Shown here one piece after another: positions 9,393 through 18,700 of a DNA stretch of 64,000 nucleotides. Made by a program: the position numbers and the translations under genes. The notes beneath the pieces were generated by a model. That model was not told where the DNA came from and searched no databases. It saw only the letters and a list, made by a program, of their open reading frames with translations. Source of the DNA: an uncultured Verrucomicrobiota bacterium (lineage in GTDB: Bacteria; Verrucomicrobiota; Verrucomicrobiia; Opitutales; Seribacteraceae); NCBI GenBank assembly GCA_902615835.1, contig CACMQL010000004.1, positions 1-64,000 of the forward strand, written 5' to 3'. Every line of letters begins with the position of its first letter. The stretch's first letter is position 1.

Positions 9393-10586
9393 TTATTTTA
9401 GGGAACCTACCCTTTCAAGCCCAAGCAAAACTGCATCGACATACTCCCGGACAAGGCTCTGTTTTTTTTGACCATTAATTTCTTTGTGCCCGGCATAGTC
9501 CCCCATTTGGATTCGTTGATAAACTGCTTCTGAATTTGCGATATAAGGCTCCAGAAAAACCACTGGAGCTTCATAGATTCTATTTGCCAAAAGATTTCTC
9601 GCCCATACTCCTTCGACCTTTCCAATTTTCAATGCGTTCGGACCTTTATATGCGAATGCAGGCAAGCCGGTTTTTTGGGCAAAGGCCCTGGACATAGACT
9701 CCGCAATCAATCTCTCTGTGGCCTCCCAGCGGTTGACCAGTCGCCAGACCATTTCAAAACGCTGGTCATCGTAGGCCATTTCCCCGCCCATATAACATCC
9801 ATTCACCAGCACATGATAATCATTTCTGCTGACCAATGATTTGTGTTGCGGATCAGGCCAGGGGGCGGCGTTTAGATGGATACAGAGAATTAAATCAGGC
9901 TTTGTTTTTTTGACTAACTGTCTCCGGGCCATAATTTCACTCACGCGATAAAAATAGAGGTCCGCCTTTTTTTGAATTCTTTCCCTTTTTTCTTCTTCCG
10001 TAATTCTGTGCATCCATTTGATTTTACCAAACCAGGAGCTGGCACGGTTTTTGAAATCCCCTGGGCGTGCATCTGTGACCGGTTGATTTTGTTTTCTTGA
10101 AAGAAATACGGCCGCTCCTTTTCTCTCCAGCTTAGATTTCAATGCCAACGCGATCAACAAGGCCAGATCTCCCTCTTTGACTGGCTCGTCATTACCAAGA
10201 GCAAAGTGACGGCCTTCCATTGCGGAAAATTCTCCCCCAATATGCCCGGGATCAATAAATATTTTCGCACCTGAAATCTGAAAGCAGGGAAATGATGAAC
10301 CGTTTGATTTGTTGGATTCTAAAAATTGTAAATCATACCAATCATCCGAATCCGCCTTTTTGCGAATCCGGGCACTGTCTTGATTAATCTCGATCCAAGA
10401 TGACCACCAAGATTTTCGTGGACAGTATACTTCGTTCAATTGCCTTACAAATTCACCCTTACTGATACATTTTTGAAAACTATCGAGCCTTCCCCAGTCC
10501 GGTTCTTCCGCCAAATCAGTCAGGTTGGCCAAAGCAGTCAAGCAACCCAAGCAATACAATAAACCCACAAATACCAACTTCCCCAT
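9393..10586 (-). CDS. N-acetylmuramoyl-L-alanine amidase (Amidase_3), secreted
   Basis: 'KIFIDPGHIGGEF', 'DLALLIALALKSKLERKGAAVFLSRK', 'DLILCIHLNA', 'VFLEPYIANS'; likely start at the internal Met preceding a signal peptide. Confidence 0.8.
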   Translation of the reverse strand: MGKLVFVGLLYCLGCLTALANLTDLAEEPDWGRLDSFQKCISKGEFVRQLNEVYCPRKSWWSSWIEINQDSARIRKKADSDDWYDLQFLESNKSNGSSFPCFQISGAKIFIDPGHIGGEFSAMEGRHFALGNDEPVKEGDLALLIALALKSKLERKGAAVFLSRKQNQPVTDARPGDFKNRASSWFGKIKWMHRITEEEKRERIQKKADLYFYRVSEIMARRQLVKKTKPDLILCIHLNAAPWPDPQHKSLVSRNDYHVLVNGCYMGGEMAYDDQRFEMVWRLVNRWEATERLIAESMSRAFAQKTGLPAFAYKGPNALKIGKVEGVWARNLLANRIYEAPVVFLEPYIANSEAVYQRIQMGDYAGHKEINGQKKQSLVREYVDAVLLGLERVGSLK

Positions 10587-10658
10587 GGTGCCAACATGAA
10601 TGAAAAAAATGATTTGCAAAGTCTTTTCTTTTGACCGAGGACTCGTTTTGCGAAGAAG

Positions 10659-12062
10659 TTGAATATTCTAACCCCAGATTCCATTTCCACCCTCAAAGGT
10701 AAAGAGGTTTTTATTCTGGAAGATGACCTCTTTCTGACCAAAAGACTGGTGGCTCATTTGGAGGATGCAGGGGCTGAAGTCACCTCGTGCACTTGTTTGG
10801 AAGAGGCAAGAAATGCCTTGCAATCATACTCCTTTGACTTTGCCCTGATGGACTTAAATTTACCGGACGGGGAAAGTCTTGAATTATTAAGAGAACAAAA
10901 ATTTCCTGCCAATACCCTGGTGATTCTGATGACGGCCGAGGGAGGGATTCAGTCAGCGGTGGAAGCGATGCGTTTAGGCGCAGCTGACTATTTAACTAAG
11001 CCCTTTGATGTCCAAGAAATCTCCCTTCTTTTTCTAAAATCTGAAAAGCAAAGAAAAAATCAACGGCTCATCCAGCACAATCTCGAAAAACGCAGGCAAA
11101 AAACGGCCAATCTATATTTTGAAGGTAGTTTTGCGGATGACCTGGCACAACTTTCCAAAATCACGGAAGTTGATTTTCGACTGGGCTCTGATCTGCCTCC
11201 CATTTTAATCGACGGCCCAACCGGCTCAGGGAAATCAACCTATGCCCGCTGGATTCATGACCATGGACCGAGACAGGATTCCCCCTTTGTGGCAATCAAC
11301 TGCTCCGCGATCCCTGATAATTTGGTAGAGTCCGAATTATTTGGCCATGAAAAGGGTGCCTTCACGGACGCCAAAAGTGCCCGTATCGGACTTTTTGAAG
11401 CCGCTGATCAAGGTACTCTTTTTCTTGATGAAATCGCCAGCCTCTCATCCAAAGCTCAGACTAAACTCCTGCTTGCCATTGAAAGTAAAATAATCCGCCG
11501 GGTTGGTGGAACCAAAGAAATCAAAACAGATGTGCGTATCATTGGAGCCGCGAATCAGGACCTAAGAAGAATGATTACTGAGGGCTCCTTCCGGGAAGAT
11601 CTTTTTCACCGCCTTGACCTCTTACGGATCAAAATCCCTCCCCTTTCGTCCCGAGGGAAAGACATATCCGGCCTCGCCAAACACCTGCTCATTCACCTGG
11701 CCCATAAATATAAATTACAGACTCCTGCCATCGCCACCGGAGCTGAAAAATCTCTTATTTCCAACCCCTGGACAGGAAACACCCGTGAGTTAATTCATGC
11801 ACTTGAAAGGAGTTTAATCCTGACCGAACCCGAAAAGCCTCTTCAATTTGGTTTTAAGGAGCACGAACCACCCCGTTCAATTTCCGCTGATTGGCTAAAC
11901 GAAAACTTCTCATTTCCGCAAAAAGGTTTCGACTTGGAAAACGAAATCATTCGACTCATCCAAATGGCGATATCCCAAAGTGATGGAAATATTTCCGAAG
12001 CAGCGAGGCTACTGGGCGTGCCCAGAGATTACATCCGCTACCGATTAAAGAAAAAATTCTAG
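10659..12062 (+). CDS. Sigma-54-dependent response regulator (receiver + AAA+ + HTH)
   Basis: Receiver 'VFILEDDLFLTKRLVAHLE...ALMDLNLPDG'; AAA+ 'GPTGSGKSTYARWIH', 'ESELFGHEKGAFTDAKSARIGLFEAADQGTLFLDEI'; C-terminal Fis-type HTH; putative TTG start. Confidence 0.95.
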   Translation: MNILTPDSISTLKGKEVFILEDDLFLTKRLVAHLEDAGAEVTSCTCLEEARNALQSYSFDFALMDLNLPDGESLELLREQKFPANTLVILMTAEGGIQSAVEAMRLGAADYLTKPFDVQEISLLFLKSEKQRKNQRLIQHNLEKRRQKTANLYFEGSFADDLAQLSKITEVDFRLGSDLPPILIDGPTGSGKSTYARWIHDHGPRQDSPFVAINCSAIPDNLVESELFGHEKGAFTDAKSARIGLFEAADQGTLFLDEIASLSSKAQTKLLLAIESKIIRRVGGTKEIKTDVRIIGAANQDLRRMITEGSFREDLFHRLDLLRIKIPPLSSRGKDISGLAKHLLIHLAHKYKLQTPAIATGAEKSLISNPWTGNTRELIHALERSLILTEPEKPLQFGFKEHEPPRSISADWLNENFSFPQKGFDLENEIIRLIQMAISQSDGNISEAARLLGVPRDYIRYRLKKKF

Positions 12063-12070
12063 CGACCAGT

Positions 12071-12117
12071 GGTAAATATTCCCCAAGGCAACCCCATTAT
12101 TTTGGGTAATTTTCCCC
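12071..12117. promoter_or_regulatory. Two near-palindromic 14-mers, candidate activator sites
   Basis: GGTAAATATTCCCC (12071-12084) and GGGTAATTTTCCCC (12104-12117), 33 bp centre to centre, about 100 bp upstream of the sigma-54 promoter. Confidence 0.5.
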
Positions 12118-12201
12118 ATAATGATTTCATACATTGACATCCATGAACCCCTGTGAAAACTAAACAACTGTAGGATAAATACTTACACTAAAAAAAAATT
12201 T

Positions 12202-12217
12202 TGGCACAAGGTCTGCA
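12202..12217 (+). promoter_or_regulatory. Sigma-54 (-24/-12) promoter
   Basis: TGGCACAAGGTCTGCA: GG and GC dinucleotides in the exact consensus spacing (TGGCACGN4TTGCA), about 40 bp upstream of the start codon at 12257, just after a sigma-54 activator gene. Confidence 0.8.
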
Positions 12218-12256
12218 CATACTCATCGATATAACCAATTCAACCATACACATCTT

Positions 12257-13129
12257 ATGAAAATAACCATCTCCACTTTTTTCCTCAGTATACTTTTGTC
12301 AGGATTCACTTTCGCACAAAAGCCCAAACTTCCTCCTCTTCCTCCTGAACTTAAGAAAACGGCAGACGCCATCAGAAAATCAGCGGATGCAGGGGAGATT
12401 ACCAAAGAAGAAGCCAAGAAAAAACACGACGAAATGATTCGTGAATTCAAAGAAAAAAAAGCTAAAGCAGAGCAGGGAGTTCAAGTTGATAAAGATTCTC
12501 GCTTAATTGAAAAAGAAACTTTACAGGCAGTCAAAGAGGGAAAAATGACCCAGGAAGAAGCTCAAAAAAAGCTCGGTTCCCTCCGGAAAAAAATGGCTGA
12601 TGAAGGCAAGCGTAAGCGCCCGCAACGCCCAAAAAAGCCTGAGATTTCCGAAGAGATGAAAACCAAAATTGATGCCGTTAAAGAATTGGAGAAAGCCATC
12701 CATGCTGAGATCAAAGTTCAAGTCAATGCACTTGGCAAAGAAGCCACTCGTGAAGAAATCAAAGCCACGGTCGAATCATTCAAAGAAAGCAACAAGGCGA
12801 GGTTCGATGAAATCAAGGAAGCCCATGCCGCCATTCGTGAAAATTTGGAAGCCAACCGGCCTGAAAAGCCTGAAAGGCCAGACCTTGCCCCTGAACTGAA
12901 AGCAAAAGTGGATGCTTTGCATGCCAAGCGCAAAGAATTGCACGAGGCACAAAAAGAGCTTCACAAAAATCTCAAAGATGCGTCCAAGGAAGAACGCGAG
13001 GAAATGATCACTGCCTATAAGGAGGCAAACCAAGCCAAGCACCAAGAAATTAAAAGTAAAGCCAAGGAGGTAAAGGAAGAAATTCGAGCTTTGGTTGAGA
13101 CGGAGGCTACTCGTACATCCGATCTGTAG
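12257..13129 (+). CDS. Secreted Lys/Glu-rich coiled-coil protein
   Basis: Signal peptide 'MKITISTFFLSILLSGFTFAQ' then long charged helical sequence (290 aa). Confidence 0.75.
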   Translation: MKITISTFFLSILLSGFTFAQKPKLPPLPPELKKTADAIRKSADAGEITKEEAKKKHDEMIREFKEKKAKAEQGVQVDKDSRLIEKETLQAVKEGKMTQEEAQKKLGSLRKKMADEGKRKRPQRPKKPEISEEMKTKIDAVKELEKAIHAEIKVQVNALGKEATREEIKATVESFKESNKARFDEIKEAHAAIRENLEANRPEKPERPDLAPELKAKVDALHAKRKELHEAQKELHKNLKDASKEEREEMITAYKEANQAKHQEIKSKAKEVKEEIRALVETEATRTSDL

Positions 13130-13167
13130 TCTTTTTTGCCCCACAATTTGCCCGTGCAATATACCCA

Positions 13168-13196
13168 GCGGGATGGTTCCAAACCATCCCGCTTTT
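13168..13196 (+). terminator. Intrinsic terminator
   Basis: GCGGGATGGTT-CCA-AACCATCCCGC followed by TTTT; 11-bp perfect stem. Confidence 0.85.
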
Positions 13197-13213
13197 GTAC
13201 TTCTTGGGCTAGC

Positions 13214-14386
13214 CATATTGTTAAAAACAAATTTTTATTTTTTCTGCCCTTGTTTCTGGCCCTTTTTTTTCTAGGGGTTTTGCTTAAAGCGGAGGATGAT
13301 GTTGAAGTCTTTACAGATGAGGAGCTTCGCAAAATGTTGTTTGGTGATAACGCACTTGAACCTCTCGAAAAAAGTAAAATTAAATGGCTCCCCTCTTACA
13401 CCCTTGAATCGGGAATCGGCTTTTCGGATAATCCGCTTTATGGGCCATATTTGGAAGAGGAAGCAACTTTTTGGGAAAATTCTCTGGAAGGCTTTTTCCT
13501 GATTGAGAGCCTGCCAGAATATTTCACTTACCTTTACCTTTACGGGGAAGGAAAAATTTATGAAGAATTGCCGAATCATCAAACAAGTTCCATTTACCTC
13601 GGTCAATTTGAACATGCCTATACCCCAAGTGGATCAAATCATACATTTGGTTTTCGCGTCAGGTATACCCATTACGACCAAGGCTTTGATTTCTCAGACC
13701 TTGGACTTCCCTATTCCATAAGCATACAATCCGATAAAACTGAAATTATTCCCTATGTTTCCAAGGAAATTTCAGCCAATTTATCCGCAACCTTCCAAAT
13801 TTTACTGGGCAGGGAGGATTTTCAAACGATCACCGACGACAACGAGGAAAGAGGAATCTCCTTAGAGATTGAGGGCTCATCTGATCTTTTTAATTGGAAA
13901 TTTGAAAGTGAATATGTCGAAAAAAAATATGAGGAGCGTTCGAGGAGAGATTGGGATGCCACCGAACTGGCAGGAATCCTCGAAACTGAGAAAGTGAATC
14001 TTGCCCTGACCTTTGAAAAAGATCTCGACCAAGGGCCACTCAAAGACTCGAGATTCAAACTCTCGAGGATAAGTTTACGGGATGACGGAGGCGGGTATTA
14101 CGACTATGAAAAACTGAGTCTTTCTCTCCAGCAGGAATTACTCGTTTCAGACTTCAAAATCGAATTTTCCCTCGGCGGAGGGCAAACCAGATACAATCAC
14201 AGGCTGACGGATGCCGGCGAAATTTTTAAACGAGACAGTCTGGCCAGCGGACTTTCCATCAACCGGGTGATTGCAAAAAACTTGGAAGCATATTTCAGAT
14301 GGACGAGGGAACAGGATTTTTCTAATGCCAGGGATTATGAGTATTCCTCGAATTTTTGGTCAATCGGTGTGGCTTGGGAAATTTGA
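13214..14386 (+). CDS. Putative outer-membrane beta-barrel protein
   Basis: The ORF-track start (13136) lies upstream of the terminator; hydrophobic leader 'VKNKFLFFLPLFLALFFLGVLLKA' starts after it; many alternating aromatic strands; ends 'FWSIGVAWEI'. Confidence 0.6.
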   Translation, partial: HIVKNKFLFFLPLFLALFFLGVLLKAEDDVEVFTDEELRKMLFGDNALEPLEKSKIKWLPSYTLESGIGFSDNPLYGPYLEEEATFWENSLEGFFLIESLPEYFTYLYLYGEGKIYEELPNHQTSSIYLGQFEHAYTPSGSNHTFGFRVRYTHYDQGFDFSDLGLPYSISIQSDKTEIIPYVSKEISANLSATFQILLGREDFQTITDDNEERGISLEIEGSSDLFNWKFESEYVEKKYEERSRRDWDATELAGILETEKVNLALTFEKDLDQGPLKDSRFKLSRISLRDDGGGYYDYEKLSLSLQQELLVSDFKIEFSLGGGQTRYNHRLTDAGEIFKRDSLASGLSINRVIAKNLEAYFRWTREQDFSNARDYEYSSNFWSIGVAWEI

Positions 14387-14392
14387 TGCATC

Positions 14393-15722
14393 ATGAAGCT
14401 TCGTAAGGAATGGCTCGGTTTTTTTCTGTGCTTAGGAGTTTTATTCCTGTTTACCTGTGTTTTGTTGTTTTATTCAAGGAATCAATTTCAGGAGCAAGTA
14501 ATTGCATCGAATCATAAGCTCCTAAATTCTGAACTCATCTCCTTGACGGATGATATCGCATTTACCCTGCTGGATCGAGATTTAGTCTTGTTTGACCTCG
14601 ATTTGCCAGAAATCACCTCTGATCGCGAACAATTGCTTGAAGAGATTGTGATCGGTTTGTTGACGGTTCCGCGAGTCACGCAAGCTTTTGCCTATGAAGA
14701 AGATGGCTCCCCCATTCCTTTGGCAATTGGTTCACGAAAAAGCAAGGATGCCCTTCGCTTCTCATCCCTGAAGAACTTGAATAGCCCCTTTTACGTTCAT
14801 CACCCAGCTCGGCACTTCTCCAGTTATTTCAAAATCCAAAGTCTCGATGCCCCCTTTATCATGGAGATTCAGATTGATGAAAAGTATATCCTCCAAGAAT
14901 GGGATGAGATTGATAAAGAACTCCTTAAACTCGGGATTATGAGTTTTTTCGCAGGCACTCTCTTACTTTTTTTTATTTTTAAATTTTTGAGTGGCCGATT
15001 AAAGGATCGGCAAACAAAACTTGAGGAGAAGAATGCACTTTTGCAAAAAACGAATCAAAAGCTGGCCCAATCTTATAAAACAGCAGGACTTGGTGCTCTT
15101 AGCGGTCATTTGATGCATTCCCTAAAAATTCCGCTTACTCACTTGCAAATGATCGTTAGGGAAGCAGAAAATAAAAAGGAAGTTGATGTAAACGAATTGC
15201 GTGAGATCCAGATGCAGATTCGTGAGTTGGTCACCCAGTCGCTTCAATCCCTTCAGGATGTTGAAAATAATCGCGGAAGTTACACCATTTCCCTGGGTGA
15301 GCTTTTCGAACAGGTTGTCAAAAGAACAAAAGAAATCTCGGGGGGGGGGAAGGATAACAATACCACGCTCCAGTGGGCTATCCCAATCCGTTGATAATTT
15401 ACAAAGTACCCTTTTACTTTCTATTATTACATCACTGGTGGAAAACGCATTTGAAACATTTCGGTCCACGGAGGTCCTTCTTGAGGCTCAGGAGGAAAGT
15501 CAAAAAGTGATCATATATGTCAAAGATAAAAGTGGGGGCATCCCCGAAAGCGAAAAACCCTTTCTTTTTGATCCATCCAAGAGCAGCAAAAAAGGAGGAA
15601 CCGGGCTGGGCCTTGCCCTTTCCAGACAACTCGCACTCAGCATGGACGCAGATTTGAGCCTCATCAAAAGCGATAATATTGGCTCCATCTTTTGCATTTC
15701 CTTTGCAAAATTATCTGAGTAG
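14393..15722 (+). CDS. Membrane sensor histidine kinase, reading frame broken at a G10 tract
   Basis: Frame 1 (14393-15394): TM segments and 'LGALSGHLMHSLKIPLTHLQ' H-box-like; frame 2 (to 15722): N-box 'SLVENAFETF', 'DKSGGIPE', 'KKGGTGLGLALSRQLA'. Frames join if the G run 15340-15349 is one base shorter. Confidence 0.85.
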
Positions 15723-15759
15723 GAGCATCAGGACGCTCGATGTAACTTTTACTTATTCA

Positions 15760-18700
15760 ATGCTAAGACTTAGTGTGAGGGTATTCTTTTTTCTTGTTCT
15801 TTTAACCTGGGTCATTCGTTCTTCACTTTGGGGTAATTCTTTCACACACGCATCCGCGGACTGGAATGTCACGACCGGTGGAGTCATTTTTTCCTCCCCT
15901 GCCATTGCTGAGGATGGATCCATCTACATTGGTTCAAACGATAACAAACTTCATGCATTCAATGCCGATGGCACCAGCAAATGGAATTTTACAGCAGGCA
16001 ACTGGGTGGACTCCACTCCGGCAATTAGTTCTGACGGAACGATCTATGTCGCTTCCTGGGATAATAAAATTTACGCCCTGAATTCAGCAAATGGAGACAA
16101 ATTATGGGACTATGAAACCAACAGCTACATAATCGCCAGCCCGGCTATTGGGGCGGACGGAAGGATATATGTTGGTTCCAAAGATTCGATCTTTTATGCA
16201 TTGGAAAGCAATGGCTCAGTCGCGTGGGAATATTTTGCGGGGCAACCGATTACTTCCTCCGCGGCATTGGGTCAAGACGGCACCATCTACTTTGGAGATG
16301 AAAATGGCACTTTTCATGCGGTCAACCCCGACGGATCTCTTAAATGGACTTACTTAGTTGATACGGTGGCCGACACAAACAAATCCGTGCTTTCCTCCCC
16401 TGCCCTTGACTTAAGCGGTAATCTATATTTTGGGGCTGGCAATGGATATTGTTACTCCCTCACTGATAATGAGAACAATGCCACGCTTAACTGGAAATTT
16501 TTAACCGGAGACCGGGTGGATGCCTCTCCCATTTTGGGATTAAATGAAGAGGTCCTTTTTGTTTCCAGAGACGGCTATATCCGATCCCTATCCACTCTTT
16601 CCGGCGGACTTAATTGGGATGCCTTTGTGGGTGATGTTTTTTACAGCAGTCCGGTGGTGGATGAAAATGGCAGGGCTTATGTAATCGGCTACACCGGTGG
16701 GGGGCAGAATCATCTCTTTGCTTTCGATGCAAATGGCAGCAAGGCCTGGGACACCAACGATACAAACTGTCCATTTGAAATTGGAGGACTAGTCGATTCT
16801 TCGCTGGCTCTGAGTGCGGATGGTAAATTATATTATGGTTGTTTTGATAATCGGCTATATTGCCTCAACCTGGGAGTTGGGCCTGCTGCATCCGACTGGC
16901 CGATGTTTCAACGGTCTTCTCGCAGGGATGGGGCCTGGCCATCTTATCTGCTCGAAATATCGGTTTCCCCTTCCAGTGTGGCCACCGCGAGCGGTGGAGG
17001 AATTTACAACCAGGGGGCAACGGCGACAATCTCCTTGAATAACATAAGCCAGGGATACTCTTTCAACAGATGGTCAGGAGGAACTTCCGGCAGCAATAAT
17101 CCTCTTAGCCTTGCGATTAATTCCAATATCTCGATAACCGCCAATTTTAGCCTCAATCAATACCTACTTACGGTGAATGCTGGTTCAGGAGGCTCCGCAA
17201 GCGGTAATGGCACATTTACCCACGGTGCAACCGCAACCATAACCGCTACACCCGAGCAGGGCTATTCTTTCAACAGCTGGTCAGGTCAGGGTATCGCAAA
17301 AACCAGTGAGGCCTCAACGACCGTAAGCATGACCGATAACCGAGTAGTTGGTGCTACATTCGCTCCACTTATCCACTCAATTTCCACCATGGTTTCGCCC
17401 AATGGTACCGGTGAGGTAAGCGGTGCGGGTAATTACCAATTCGGAGATAACCTAACCCTAACGGCGACTGCCACTTCAGCGGGATACTCCTTTCTATCTT
17501 GGTCAGGAGATCTCAACAGTTCCGTAAATCCTTTAGCTATCCAAGTCGATGCCAACCTATCATTAACCGCAAATTTCAGGCTGGATGCCTATAGCCTGGA
17601 ATTGATTTCAGGGGCTGGCGGGACTGTCTCCGGGGAAGGTAATTTCTCCCATGGTACGCAGGCAAATATCTCAGCCACCCCCCTAGTTGGCTATTCCTTT
17701 TCTGGATGGAGTGGAGACGGGTTTGCCGATCCTAATGCAGCAAGCACCTCTGTCGAAATGACTCAACCAAGAACCATCACCGCCTCTTTTTCTCTGAATT
17801 CTTATCCTCTTACGGTTGTGGCTGGTACTGGTGGTTCCGTCTCCGGTGAAGGTAATTTCTCCCATGGTACGCAGGCAAATGTCTCAGCCACCCCCCTAAT
17901 TGGCTTTTCCTTTTCTGGATGGGACGGAGACGGGATAGAAAATAATTATTCAAGTAAAACTTTCGTCTCCATGACTCAGCCACGGACAGTAACTGCAATC
18001 TTTACGAATAAATATTATTCTCTTCATCTTGATTCAAGCTTTGGAGGAAATGTCTCGGGTGAAGGTAATTATTCTTACGGCGATCTTGTGGCGATTACTG
18101 CGATTCCAGAAGAGGGGTATGAATTTCAAAAATGGAGTGGAAATATTGAAGGGAACCAAACTTCACCAAGCACAACAATTCTCATAGATGCTAACAAATC
18201 CATTACGGCCAACTTTTCCCAAATTCCAGAAGATCATCTCAGCCTCTCCATATCCGCCAACCCCCAATCAGGCGGATCAACCGTTGGTGGAGGCAGTTAC
18301 CCTGCCAATACTTCCGTCCTGTTGAACGCCCAACCTTTACCAGGCTACGAGTTCTTATCATGGTCAGGAATTGGGATTGATGATCGGAATCATTCTCAAA
18401 CCACTATTATACTTACAGAAGACCTTGCCCTAACTGCCAATTTTCAAAAGAAAATTTTCAACTTGTTGATTAGTGAATCGGAGGGTGGACAAGCTACCGG
18501 ACAAAACTCTTACCCCTATGCCACGAAAGCCAGCTTATCGGCAGTGGCAAACCCGGGATACCGCTTTACTAAATGGTCAGGCACGGGCATCAAAAACCCA
18601 ACTTTACCCGAAACGGAAATTGTCGTGACCGAAGATCAAACCATCAGTGCAAATTTTGAAATTTTAAGATTTCAACTAAATGTCGATCTGGTCAATGGAG

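Noticed and set aside
10659-15722. PEP-CTERM/exosortase (PrsK/PrsR) system
   Set aside because: No PEP-CTERM tails or exosortase in the window; a sigma-54 regulator plus kinase alone is not sufficient.
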